Shown piece by piece: positions 26,136 through 34,957 of a stretch of 64,000 nucleotides of DNA (position 1 is its first letter; each line of letters opens with the position of its first letter). The notes below the pieces were generated by a model. That model ran no database searches. It was not told the DNA's origin and was given only the letters and a program-made list of their open reading frames with translations. The DNA lies in the NCBI RefSeq assembly GCF_965198575.1, contig NZ_OZ240671.1:1488001-1552000 (forward strand), given 5' to 3'. The DNA comes from Lichenicola sp965198575. GTDB taxonomy: Bacteria > Pseudomonadota > Alphaproteobacteria > Acetobacterales > Acetobacteraceae. Made by a program: the position numbers and the translations under genes.

Positions 26136-27770
26136 TCAGGCCCGCTTGGCCTTCTTGGCGCGCTTCTCCTTCGACGCCGCCTGGCTCGGCGCCGCGGTGC
26201 CACCCTTGGCGCGGTCCAGCACGAACTTCGCGTAATCGTCCATGTCGCCGTCGAACGGCACCACGGTGTTGTCGGCGGCGAGCCACAGCCGGTCGGCGAC
26301 CAGCTCCATCAGCGAGCGGTCATGGGTGATCAGGATCACCGCCCCTTCGTAATCGTTCAGCGCGTCGAGCAGCGCCCGCCGGCTGTCGATGTCGAGATGA
26401 TTGGTCGGCTCGTCCAGGATCAGCAGGTGCGGCGCCGTCATCGCCACCAGGTTGAGCAGCAGCCGCGCCCGCTCGCCGCCCGAAAGCGCCTCCACCGTCG
26501 TGCCCTGCTTGTCGAAATTGATGCCGAACTGGGCCAGCTTGGAGCGCTGCGACTGGTCGCTGTCGAGCGGACGCTCGCGCCGCATGATGTCGAGCGGCGT
26601 CTCCTCCGGGTCCAGCGCCTCGATCTGGTGCTGGTGGAACCAGCCGACTTCCATCCGCGAGCTGCGCGTCATCCGCCCCGACCGGATCCCCAAAGCGCCC
26701 GCCGCCATCTTCGCAAAGGTCGACTTGCCGGCGCCGTTCACCCCCAGCAGCCCGATGCGGTCATCGATATCGAGCCGCAGATCGAGCCCGCGCAGCACCG
26801 CCGGTGCGTCGCCATAGCCGATCTCGACATGCTCCAGACGCAGCAGCGGCGGCGCCAGCGGACGCGGCGGCGACGGCAGCAGGAACGGCGACACCCGCTC
26901 CTCGATGGTCATGCTGATCGGCTCCAGCTTGGCCAGCCGCTTCACCCGGCTCTGCGCCTGTGCCGCCTTCGCCGCCGACGCCTTGAACCGGTCGACGAAG
27001 GATTGCAGATGCGCCCGCTCGGCCTCCTGCTTCACCCGCTGCGCGCTCTGCAGCCGGATCTTCTCCGCGCGCTGCTTCTCGAAACTGTCATACCCGCCGG
27101 TGTAGAGCTCCAGCTTGCGCTCGGTGACGTGCAGGATGAAGCCGACCGAGTTGTTCAAGAGCTCGCGGTCGTGGCTGATGATCAGCGCGGTGTGCGGATA
27201 GCGTGCCAGCCGCGCCTCGAGCCACAGCGCGCCCTCGAGATCGAGATAGTTGGTCGGCTCGTCGAGCAGAAGCAGGTCGGGGGCCGAGAACAACGCCGCC
27301 GCCAGCGCCACCCGCATGCGCCAGCCGCCGGAGAACTCGGCCATCGGCCGCTCCAGGTCCTCGGTGGAGAAACCCAGCCCGTTCAGGATCTCGGCTGCGC
27401 GGGCCGGCGCGGTATCGGCGTCGATCTCCATCAGCCGGGCCCAGATGTCGCCCATATGCTCCGGGTCGGCGGTCTCCAGCGAGGCCATCAGCGACGCGCG
27501 CTCGACGTCGGCCGCCAGGATCGTCTCGATCAGGCTGACCGGCGTCGCCGGGTGCTCCTGGTCGACGGTCGCCATGCGCGCGGATTTCGGCAGGCTGATC
27601 TCGCCGGTGTCGGGTGTCAGCTCGCCCTTGATCAGCTTGAACAGGGTGGATTTGCCGACGCCGTTGCGCCCGACCAGCCCGACCTTGGACGGGTTCGGCA
27701 GCTTGACGCTCGCGTGATCGAAGAAGCGACGACCCCAGGCATTGAAGACGATGTTGTCGATCTGCAGCAT
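26136..27770 (-). CDS. ABC-F family ATPase (Uup/YheS-like)
   Basis: This 544-residue protein starts at the ATG at 27768-27770 (MLQIDNIVFNAWG); the longer frame is antisense to the MFS gene. It has two ABC domains in one chain and no membrane helices. Walker A motifs are GRNGVGKST and GVNGAGKST; signatures are FSGGWRMRVALA and LSGGERARLLL; each Walker B is followed by DEPTN. The linker between them (about 235-310) is charged and helical, as in translation-acting ABC-F proteins that bind the ribosomal E site. A Lys-rich C-terminal tail (KEKRAKKAKRA) is present. Housekeeping translation quality control is more likely than antibiotic resistance, but this is not proven. Confidence 0.9.
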   Translation of the reverse strand: MLQIDNIVFNAWGRRFFDHASVKLPNPSKVGLVGRNGVGKSTLFKLIKGELTPDTGEISLPKSARMATVDQEHPATPVSLIETILAADVERASLMASLETADPEHMGDIWARLMEIDADTAPARAAEILNGLGFSTEDLERPMAEFSGGWRMRVALAAALFSAPDLLLLDEPTNYLDLEGALWLEARLARYPHTALIISHDRELLNNSVGFILHVTERKLELYTGGYDSFEKQRAEKIRLQSAQRVKQEAERAHLQSFVDRFKASAAKAAQAQSRVKRLAKLEPISMTIEERVSPFLLPSPPRPLAPPLLRLEHVEIGYGDAPAVLRGLDLRLDIDDRIGLLGVNGAGKSTFAKMAAGALGIRSGRMTRSSRMEVGWFHQHQIEALDPEETPLDIMRRERPLDSDQSQRSKLAQFGINFDKQGTTVEALSGGERARLLLNLVAMTAPHLLILDEPTNHLDIDSRRALLDALNDYEGAVILITHDRSLMELVADRLWLAADNTVVPFDGDMDDYAKFVLDRAKGGTAAPSQAASKEKRAKKAKRA

Positions 27771-27831
27771 CAGCGGGCGGCCATCCTCCGGAAGGGGGCA
27801 GCTTCTACGGCAAGACGGCCGGCATTTGAAA

Positions 27832-29097
27832 TCAGGCGCGCGCGGGCACGGCAGCCGCGGCGCGCACCCCGGCCGGCAGCAGGACCAGCGCCGTCGACAC
27901 CACGACATACCCGGCGCCAAGCCAGAGTGCCCCGTCCACGCCCAGCAGCGCCGCGATCGGACCCGCCACCACGTAGCCGAGCGGCAGCAGGCACAGCGAG
28001 CCGAACACGTCGTAGGCGGCCACCCGCGACAGCATGTCCGGCGCGATCTCGCGCTGCAGTGCGGTCTCCCACAGCACGTTGAACATCGACAGGCTGAGCC
28101 CGCCGAGCAGGAAGCACCCCGCCTGCACGCCCCACGGCAGATGCGCCGCCAGGCTTCCCGGCACCAGCGCATAGAGCGGGAACATCAGCAGCGACGCGCG
28201 GATCGGCCGCCGTGGCTGCACCCGCAATCCCAGCACGCCACCGAGCACCGCCCCCGCACCCAGCATCGACAGCAGCCCGCCCCAGGCCAGCGCGCCACCC
28301 GCGACATGCGAAAACCCGAGCGCCCCCAGCACCTGCATCGGCCCATAGACCAGCAGGAAGAACAGCGAGAACTGCCCGACGATAAGCCACACCCACAAAT
28401 GCCGGGTGAACTCCACCCACCCCGCCGCCAGCTCGTCGACCATGCGGGTCGCCGGCCGCGGTGGCGCACACGGCGCGTGCAGGTGCATCGACAGCATCAG
28501 CCCCGCCCCGATCGCGTAGCTCGCCGCATCGATGGCGATCGCCCAGCCGGCACCGGCACCCGCCACCAGCAGCCCGGCCAGCATCGGCCCCACCAGCGTG
28601 CCCGCCGACTGCGCAATGGCGCACAGCGCGTTGGCGCTCTGCAGATGCCCCGCGCTGACGATCTGCGGCATCAGCCCGTTGCGCCCCGGCACATAGAACG
28701 CGTTGCCGACGCCGAGCAGGGCCGCAAGCAGCATGATCGGGACCAGCGCGAAATGGCCGGTCAGCAGCAGCATCGCGAGCAGCGCCTGGCTCGCACAGCG
28801 CAACAGATCGGCGCCGACCATCACCCGGCGCTTCGGCAGCCGGTCGGCGATCACCCCGCCGAGCAGCAGCAGCACCACCATCGGCAACATCTCGGCCGCC
28901 AGCACCGCACTGACCTCGGTCGCCCCGCCGCCATGGGCGAACAATGCGAAGGAGAGCGCCACCGGCACCATCGCACTGCCGACCAGCGACAGGCTGTAGG
29001 CGCAGAAGAAGCGCCGGAAATCCCGCTCGCCCAAGGCTCCGCCGGACAGCCCGAGGGCAGGGCGCGGTCGTCCCAGGGGCTGCTTCGATGCGGACAT
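27832..29097 (-). CDS. MFS exporter, EntS/MFS_3-like
   Basis: The ATG at 29095-29097 gives 421 residues with about 12 membrane helices. The loop between helices 2 and 3 reads GGVIADRLPKRRVMVGADLL, the MFS signature, and VPGRNGLMPQIV and ANALCAIAQSAGTLVGP are characteristic of the MFS_3 group that includes the enterobactin exporter EntS. It lies 59 bp after an adenylation-enzyme gene on the same strand, which suggests export of that enzyme's product or a related metabolite. The substrate is unknown. Confidence 0.8.
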   Translation of the reverse strand: MSASKQPLGRPRPALGLSGGALGERDFRRFFCAYSLSLVGSAMVPVALSFALFAHGGGATEVSAVLAAEMLPMVVLLLLGGVIADRLPKRRVMVGADLLRCASQALLAMLLLTGHFALVPIMLLAALLGVGNAFYVPGRNGLMPQIVSAGHLQSANALCAIAQSAGTLVGPMLAGLLVAGAGAGWAIAIDAASYAIGAGLMLSMHLHAPCAPPRPATRMVDELAAGWVEFTRHLWVWLIVGQFSLFFLLVYGPMQVLGALGFSHVAGGALAWGGLLSMLGAGAVLGGVLGLRVQPRRPIRASLLMFPLYALVPGSLAAHLPWGVQAGCFLLGGLSLSMFNVLWETALQREIAPDMLSRVAAYDVFGSLCLLPLGYVVAGPIAALLGVDGALWLGAGYVVVSTALVLLPAGVRAAAAVPARA

Positions 29098-29156
29098 GCA
29101 GGCCAACAACCAGAGGCGCGCGCCGCCGGTCAACCGGGTCCAAGGCTGAAACCAGA

Positions 29157-30746
29157 TCAGGCGACGGCAGCAGCCGTGGCGGCGAACCACGCGATGGTCA
29201 GGCGTCGGTCGATCTTGTCGTTGTCGTTGCGCGGCAACTGCGCGATGGAGCGGATGATCTGCGGAATCGCGTGCGGCTCGATCGTGAGGGCCAGCGCCGC
29301 TCGCAGCGCCGGCGCATCGACGTCGCCGTCCGCCTGCTCGACCACCGCAACCAGCACCTGGTCATGCTTGAACACGCAGACCGCCGCATGCCCGCAGCTG
29401 GCGATTGCCGCCGCGACGTCGCCGAGCTCGATGCGGAACCCCTTCACCTTGACCTGGAAATCGACCCGCTCCCTGAAGAACAGCCGGCCGCCGCGACGCT
29501 CCACCCAATCGCCGGTGAAATACGCACGGCATGCGGCACCATCGAGGATGATCGTGCGGAAGGCGCGCTCGGTGGCGACCTCGTCCCGCCAGTAGCCCCG
29601 CGCCAGTTGCGGGCCGATGATGACGAGCTCGCCCGCATCGACGGACGGCCCACCGAGCAGCAGCAGTTCCATGCCGGTGATCGGCTCCCCGATCGCCACC
29701 GACGCGCCGCATTCGCGCAGGTAGTCGCTCGCGATCATCGTCACCGACGTCATCGATACGGTCGCCTCGGTGGGTCCGTAGGTGTTCTGCACGACGCAAT
29801 CCGGGCACGCCTCGAAGATCGCCGCGACCTGGTGGGTCAGCAGCGGCTCGCCGCAGAACACGAAGCGGCGGATGCTGCCGAGATGATCCGGGGTGAGCTC
29901 GCCCGCCTGCAGCATGAGGCCGACGACGCTCGGCACCGAGACCCAGAGTGTCAGCTGCTCGCGCCTGGCCATCCGCGCCGGCATCAGGCGATCGCCCTGG
30001 CCAAACGCCGGATGCAGGCTGGCGCCGTAGCACAGCGCCCCGTAGATCTCGAGCACGCTGAGATCGAACGCGATGTTGGCGTATTGCGACATCCGGTCGG
30101 TGGGTGCCACCCCGAGCGCGCTGCCGATCCAGTCGACATAGTGGTCGAGCCCGCTTCGCTGCACCACCACGCCCTTCGGAACGCCGGTCGAGCCGGACGT
30201 GAAGATGATGTAGGCGATGTCGTTCCGGGTGCCGCTGCCCTCGAAGCGTCCCTGGGAGTGGATGCATGCAGGGTCGATCTCCCGTGCGCCCGGTGCCTGC
30301 CCGGCGAGGATGCGCAGCATGGCGGGGGTGCCGACGATGATGTCCGGCTGCAGCTGGCTGCAGATCCGCCTGAGTTTCGCCGGCGGCGAATTGAGATTGA
30401 GCGGCGTGTAGAACCCGTGCGCGAGGCCAGCTGCAAGCATCGCCGCGTAGGCGTCGGCACCGGGCGGCAGGGCGATCAGGATGCTGGGCGCCTCATGCTC
30501 GGCGAACAGGCAAGCGAGCATCCGGGCCCGATCCTCGAGGTCGGCATAGCTCACGCACGCACCGTCCATGACAATGGCCGGCGCGTCCGGCCGGTGCGCC
30601 GCCTGTTCCAGGAAGCGATCGACGGCATCGATCACGAAGTCTGCACGCCCGGGTTGTGCCTGCCCGCTCGCCTCCAGCTGCGTCGGGAGGAACCTGTTGA
30701 ACCGGCTCCAGGCCAATCCGGCGCCGTTTTGTATAATATCGTCCAT
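29157..30746 (-). CDS. DltA-like stand-alone amino-acid adenylation enzyme
   Basis: This 529-residue protein starts at ATG 30744-30746. It has all adenylation core motifs: IIFTSGSTGVPKGVVV (A3), FDLSVLEIYGAL (A4), NTYGPTEATV (A5), YFTGDWV (A7), a VDFQVKVKGFRIELGDV-type A8 hinge and NDKIDRR with the A10 lysine. The FVFCGE and NTYGPTEATV segments match D-alanine:carrier ligases (DltA) better than modular NRPS. There is no carrier or condensation domain, and dltB, dltC and dltD are not in this window, so the carrier must be encoded elsewhere. An MFS exporter gene follows on the same strand. The amino acid is not predicted here. Confidence 0.75.
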   Translation of the reverse strand: MDDIIQNGAGLAWSRFNRFLPTQLEASGQAQPGRADFVIDAVDRFLEQAAHRPDAPAIVMDGACVSYADLEDRARMLACLFAEHEAPSILIALPPGADAYAAMLAAGLAHGFYTPLNLNSPPAKLRRICSQLQPDIIVGTPAMLRILAGQAPGAREIDPACIHSQGRFEGSGTRNDIAYIIFTSGSTGVPKGVVVQRSGLDHYVDWIGSALGVAPTDRMSQYANIAFDLSVLEIYGALCYGASLHPAFGQGDRLMPARMARREQLTLWVSVPSVVGLMLQAGELTPDHLGSIRRFVFCGEPLLTHQVAAIFEACPDCVVQNTYGPTEATVSMTSVTMIASDYLRECGASVAIGEPITGMELLLLGGPSVDAGELVIIGPQLARGYWRDEVATERAFRTIILDGAACRAYFTGDWVERRGGRLFFRERVDFQVKVKGFRIELGDVAAAIASCGHAAVCVFKHDQVLVAVVEQADGDVDAPALRAALALTIEPHAIPQIIRSIAQLPRNDNDKIDRRLTIAWFAATAAAVA

Positions 30747-30996
30747 ATTTCTGGGGTCCGATCGCTGGCCGAGACCCTCTGATACGCGCAACGCTCTACA
30801 ACCTGGGGTTACAATCGCGTCGACCACGACTTATTAACATGTGGCCGGGAAATCGATTGCGCGCCGTCCTTCTTGCAGGCTTAGGCGGTCTGTTGGCCGG
30901 CAATCGCAACACTGGTGCCCTCGCCTGCAATGATTGACCTGATCGGATAGTTCTATGCTACGAATTACGAGCTGAAAACGTTGAATAGGACCGATC

Positions 30997-32001
30997 ATGT
31001 CGCGACCAACCTTCCTGGCCTCGTCGATCCTTGCGATCGGCCTCCTCGCCGCCGGCCGACCAGCCATGGCGGAGAGCCTGCTCAATGTCAGCTACGATCC
31101 GACCCGTGAGCTGTACAAGGACATCGACGCGCAGTTCGCCGTGGCCTGGAAGCAGCAGGGCGGCGGCGAGGTGACGGTCAAGACCTCGCATGGCGGTTCC
31201 GGCGCGCAGGCGCGATCGGTGCTCGACGGCCTGCCCGCCGACGTGGTCACGCTCGGCATCGCCTCGGACATCGACGCGCTCGCCGCCAAGGGCCTGATCG
31301 ACCCCAACTGGGCCGACCGGCTGCCGAACCACTCGGTGCCGTACACCAGCACCATCGTGTTCCTGGTCCGGCACGGAAATCCGAAGGCGCTGCACGACTG
31401 GAGCGACCTGGTACGCAACGGCGTTCAGGTGATCACGCCCAATCCCAAGACGTCGAGCGGCGGACGCTGGAGCTACATCGCCGCCTATCTGTGGGCGCTG
31501 CACCAGCCCGGCGCCACCGAAGCCACTGCCGAGGCGTACCTGAAGGCGCTCTACCAGCACGTGCCGATCCTCGACACCGGCGCGCGCGGCTCCACCAACA
31601 GCTTCGTGCAGCGCGGCGCCGGCGACGTCCTGCTGGCCTGGGAGGACGAGGCGCTGCTGGCGGCGCACGATCTCGGCGCCGGCCAGTTCGACATCGTGTA
31701 TCCGTCGAGCTCGGTGAAGGCGGAGCCGCCGGTCGCGGTGGTCGACAGCGTGGTCAAGACCCGCGGCACCGACAAGCTGGCGGAGGCCTACCTGCGCTAC
31801 CTGTACACGCCCGCCGGCCAGGAGATCGTGGCCGAGCACCATTACCGCGCGCTTGATCCGACCGTCGCTGCCCGGCACCGCGCCGATTTCCCCGACATCA
31901 AGATGTACGACGTCGAGAGCCTCGGCGGCTGGAAGGTGTTGCAGCCAAAGCATTTCGGCCCGAACGGCGTCTTCGACAGCATCTCCACCGCTGGAAAGTG
32001 A
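30997..32001 (+). CDS. sbp: Sulfate/thiosulfate ABC transporter, periplasmic binding protein
   Basis: This 334-residue protein has a signal peptide (MSRPTFLASSILAIGLLAAG, cleavage near AMAES), then the Sbp/CysP signature LLNVSYDPTRELYKDI and THGGSGAQARSV-type and SGGRWSYIAAYLWAL segments. It captures sulfate or thiosulfate in the periplasm for CysTWA. It is first in a four-gene operon in the order sbp-cysT-cysW-cysA, and an AGGA Shine-Dalgarno precedes the ATG. The 250-bp upstream region is shared with the divergent adenylation gene and probably holds both promoters. Confidence 0.95.
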   Translation: MSRPTFLASSILAIGLLAAGRPAMAESLLNVSYDPTRELYKDIDAQFAVAWKQQGGGEVTVKTSHGGSGAQARSVLDGLPADVVTLGIASDIDALAAKGLIDPNWADRLPNHSVPYTSTIVFLVRHGNPKALHDWSDLVRNGVQVITPNPKTSSGGRWSYIAAYLWALHQPGATEATAEAYLKALYQHVPILDTGARGSTNSFVQRGAGDVLLAWEDEALLAAHDLGAGQFDIVYPSSSVKAEPPVAVVDSVVKTRGTDKLAEAYLRYLYTPAGQEIVAEHHYRALDPTVAARHRADFPDIKMYDVESLGGWKVLQPKHFGPNGVFDSISTAGK

Positions 32002-32843
32002 CCTCGCTCCGGCGCCCCCGCACCCCGGCGATCATCCCCGGCGCCCTGCCGACTTTCGGCCTGACGCTGGTCTGGGTCGGGCTGCTGGTGCTGCTGCCGC
32101 TCGCCGCCCTTGCCGCACGGCCCTGGGAGGATGGCCCGCGCGCGGTGCTGCACGCGCTTGCCGACCGCCGTACCCTGGCCGCCCTCGAACTGAGCTTCGG
32201 CACGGCACTGCTGGCGGCCGCGGTGTGCACCGGGCTCGGGCTGTTGCTCGCCTGGGTACTCGAGCGGGTTCGTCCGCCCGGCTGGCGCGTGCTGGATGCG
32301 CTGGTCGACCTGCCGTTCGCGCTGCCGACCGCCGTGGCCGGCATCACCCTGACTGCCCTCTACGCGCAGAACGGCTGGCTCGGCGGACCGCTGGCGCGCA
32401 TCGGCATCAAGGTCGCCTACACGCCGCTCGGCATCATGATCGCGCTGGTGTTCGTGGGGCTGCCGTTCGTCGTGCGGACGCTGCTGCCGGTGCTCCGCGC
32501 GCTCGCCGTCGAGCTCGAGGAGGCCGCCGCCACGCTCGGCGCCACGCGCGGCCAGATCGCCCGGCGGGTGCTGCTGCCGGCGCTGATGCCGGCCCTCGCC
32601 ACCGGGTTCGGCCTGGCCTTCGCGCGTGGCGTCGGCGAATACGGCAGCGTCATCTTCATCGCCGGCAACCGCCCGCTGGTCTCCGAGATCGCGCCGCTGC
32701 TGATCGTCATCCGGCTGCAGGAATTCGATTATGGCGGGGCCGCCGCGATCGGCCTGGTGATGCTGCTGACCGCCGCCCTGTGCCTGCTCGGGGTCACGCT
32801 GCTGCGCCGCCGGCTGCCTGCCATGCGCGGGGTCGCCCGTTGA
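31998..32843 (+). CDS. cysT: Sulfate ABC transporter permease CysT (CysU)
   Basis: This 281-residue protein starts at a GTG that overlaps the sbp stop (GTGA), indicating translational coupling. It has six membrane helices and the EAA loop EAAATLGATRGQIARRVLLP, which docks on CysA. FARGVGEYGSVIFIAGN and PLLIVIRLQEFDYGGAAAIG are typical of CysT. With CysW it forms the channel for sulfate uptake across the inner membrane. Confidence 0.93.
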   Translation: MTSLRRPRTPAIIPGALPTFGLTLVWVGLLVLLPLAALAARPWEDGPRAVLHALADRRTLAALELSFGTALLAAAVCTGLGLLLAWVLERVRPPGWRVLDALVDLPFALPTAVAGITLTALYAQNGWLGGPLARIGIKVAYTPLGIMIALVFVGLPFVVRTLLPVLRALAVELEEAAATLGATRGQIARRVLLPALMPALATGFGLAFARGVGEYGSVIFIAGNRPLVSEIAPLLIVIRLQEFDYGGAAAIGLVMLLTAALCLLGVTLLRRRLPAMRGVAR

Positions 32844-33700
32844 AGCCCGCCGCCGATACCGCGGGCGCACTCGACAGCCGCTCCGGCATCCACACCCCCT
32901 CCGGCCTGGCGCTGACGCTGGGCGCCTGGTCGGTGGCCGTGCTGTTCCTGCTGCTGCCCCTCGCCAGCCTGTTCACCGAGGCGCTGCGGCACGGGCTCGG
33001 CGCGGTACTCGCCACTTTCGCCGACGACGATGCCCGTGCCGCCATCCGCCTCACCGCCCTGGTCGCGCTGATCGTGGTGCCGATCAACAGCGTCTGCGGC
33101 GTGTTCGCGGCCTATGCGCTGACCCGCTTCGACTTCCCCGGCCGCGCCGCCCTGCTGGTGCTGATCGAGCTGCCGCTGTCGGTGTCGCCGGTGGTGGCGG
33201 GCCTGGTCTGGGTGCTGCTGTTCGGAGCGCATGGCTGGGCCGGGCCGTGGCTCGCGTCGCACGGCATCCGCATCGTCTTCGCGCTGCCCGGCATCCTGCT
33301 CGCCACGTTGTTCGTCACCTTCCCGTTCGTCACCCGCACGGTGATGCCGGTGATGGAGGCGCAGGGCCGCGAGCAGGAGGAGGCCGGCACCATGCTCGGC
33401 GCCGGCTTCATCCCGCTGTTCCTGCGCGTCACGCTGCCCGGGATCCGCCTGGCGCTGCTGTCCGGCGTGCTGCTCTGCACTGCCCGCGCACTGGGTGAAT
33501 TCGGCGCCGTGTCGGTGGTGTCCGGCCACATTCCGGGCCTCACGGAAACCATCCCGCTGCGCATCGAGACCCTGTACAACGACTACGAGACGGCGGCGGC
33601 GTTCTCCCTGGCAGCCTTGCTGGCGATCGTGTCCGGCCTGACGGTGGGATTGCGCGGCGTGCTCGAGTGGCGGCGTGGTCGCGCTGCCACCTCGCACTAG
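32840..33700 (+). CDS. cysW: Sulfate ABC transporter permease CysW
   Basis: A TTG at 32840-32842 overlaps the cysT stop (TTGA) and gives 286 residues; no ATG fits. The protein has six helices, the EAA loop EEAGTMLGAGFIPLFLRVTLP, and ARALGEFGAVSVVSGHIPGLTETIPLRIETLYNDY-type features (shown here in part: ALGEFGAVSVVSGHIPG) diagnostic of CysW. It pairs with CysT. The chain of overlapping starts, GTG then TTG, probably keeps the two permeases equimolar and at lower output than the binding protein. Confidence 0.92.
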   Translation: MKPAADTAGALDSRSGIHTPSGLALTLGAWSVAVLFLLLPLASLFTEALRHGLGAVLATFADDDARAAIRLTALVALIVVPINSVCGVFAAYALTRFDFPGRAALLVLIELPLSVSPVVAGLVWVLLFGAHGWAGPWLASHGIRIVFALPGILLATLFVTFPFVTRTVMPVMEAQGREQEEAGTMLGAGFIPLFLRVTLPGIRLALLSGVLLCTARALGEFGAVSVVSGHIPGLTETIPLRIETLYNDYETAAAFSLAALLAIVSGLTVGLRGVLEWRRGRAATSH

Positions 33701-33710
33701 CGGAGACCGA

Positions 33711-34841
33711 ATGGGCGTCGACCTGCGTGACATCACCTGCCTGTTCGGCCGCACCCCGGCGGTGCGCGAGATCAGCCTGGGCGTGCCCACCGGCGAGTTC
33801 CTGGCGCTGGTCGGACCGTCCGGCGCCGGCAAGACGACGCTGCTGCGGATCATCGCAGGCCTGCAGCCGGGCTATACCGGCCACCTGGTGATCGGCACCC
33901 GCGACGTCACGCAGGTGCCGGCCCGCGAGCGCAATATCGGCTTCGTGTTCCAGAACTACGCGCTGTTCCCGCACATGACGGTGGCCGACAACGTCGCGTT
34001 CGGCCTGCAGGTCAGGCCCCGCGCGCGCCGGCCGGATCGCCACGTCATCGCCGCCCGGGTGGCCGAGCTGCTGGAGCTGGTGCAGGTCGGCGGCCTGGCG
34101 AAACGCTACCCCGGCCAGTTGTCCGGCGGCCAGCGGCAGCGTGTGGCACTGGCCCGTGCGCTCGCCACCGAACCCGAGCTGCTGCTGCTCGACGAACCGT
34201 TCGGCGCCCTCGATCCGCTGGTGCGCAAGGAGATCCGCGGCTGGCTGCGCGGCCTGCATGACCGCCTCGGCCTGACCTCGATCCTGGTGACGCACGACCA
34301 GGAGGAGGCGCTCGAGGTCGCCGACCGCATTGCCGTGCTGCGCGACGGCCGGCTTGAGCAGGTCGGCACGCCGCAGGTGCTGGAGGACACGCCGGCGACC
34401 CCGTTCGTGCACCAGTTCCTCGGCCAGACGGCGGGCTTCACGGCCACGATCGCCAATGGCCGCCTGCATCTGGACGACCCCTGGGCGCAGGCTGCGGCGA
34501 CGCTGCCCGCAATCCCCGGCGGCATCGCGTCCGGGCGGCTGCTGCTGTCGTTGCGACCCTACGAGATCGACCTCGCCGCACACGGCAACCCCGACGCCGG
34601 CGCGCGCATCCTCACGGCGCAGCGGGCGGGCGCCTTCATGCGCTACCGGGTGGCACCGACCGCCGGCGCCTCCGGCACCGATGAAGCCGACAGCTTCGAG
34701 GTGCTGGCACCCGCCGGATCGCCGGCGCTGGCACCCGGCACACCCTGTCGCCTCGACCTCTCCCGCGCCCGCGTCTTCGAACATCCCGGCGGTGCACCCG
34801 TCACGTCCGCGGTCATGCAACCGGAGCCGATCCCGGCCTGA
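33711..34841 (+). CDS. cysA: Sulfate/thiosulfate import ATP-binding protein CysA
   Basis: The ATG at 33711, 10 bp after cysW and behind CGGAG, gives 376 residues. The ABC domain has Walker A GPSGAGKTT, Q-loop QNYALFPHMTV, signature LSGGQRQRVALARAL, Walker B LLLLDEPFGALD and H-loop VTHDQEEALE. A TOBE-like C-terminal domain follows residue 240. It energises sulfate uptake through CysT and CysW. The internal Shine-Dalgarno suggests it is translated independently of the permeases. Confidence 0.95.
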   Translation: MGVDLRDITCLFGRTPAVREISLGVPTGEFLALVGPSGAGKTTLLRIIAGLQPGYTGHLVIGTRDVTQVPARERNIGFVFQNYALFPHMTVADNVAFGLQVRPRARRPDRHVIAARVAELLELVQVGGLAKRYPGQLSGGQRQRVALARALATEPELLLLDEPFGALDPLVRKEIRGWLRGLHDRLGLTSILVTHDQEEALEVADRIAVLRDGRLEQVGTPQVLEDTPATPFVHQFLGQTAGFTATIANGRLHLDDPWAQAAATLPAIPGGIASGRLLLSLRPYEIDLAAHGNPDAGARILTAQRAGAFMRYRVAPTAGASGTDEADSFEVLAPAGSPALAPGTPCRLDLSRARVFEHPGGAPVTSAVMQPEPIPA

Positions 34842-34957
34842 CCGCACTGCTGCGATGACGGCGTGCCCCACTCGACACCGGCGAGCTCTCGCGCTCATCT
34901 GGCAGCGCAATCCCCCCACGCGTCCCGCCAATCCCCTTGAACGACCGACGGAGCCTC

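Noticed and set aside
32729..34931. Minus-strand frames opposite cysW and cysA
   Set aside because: The plus-strand transporter genes carry full family motifs; these frames are shadows.
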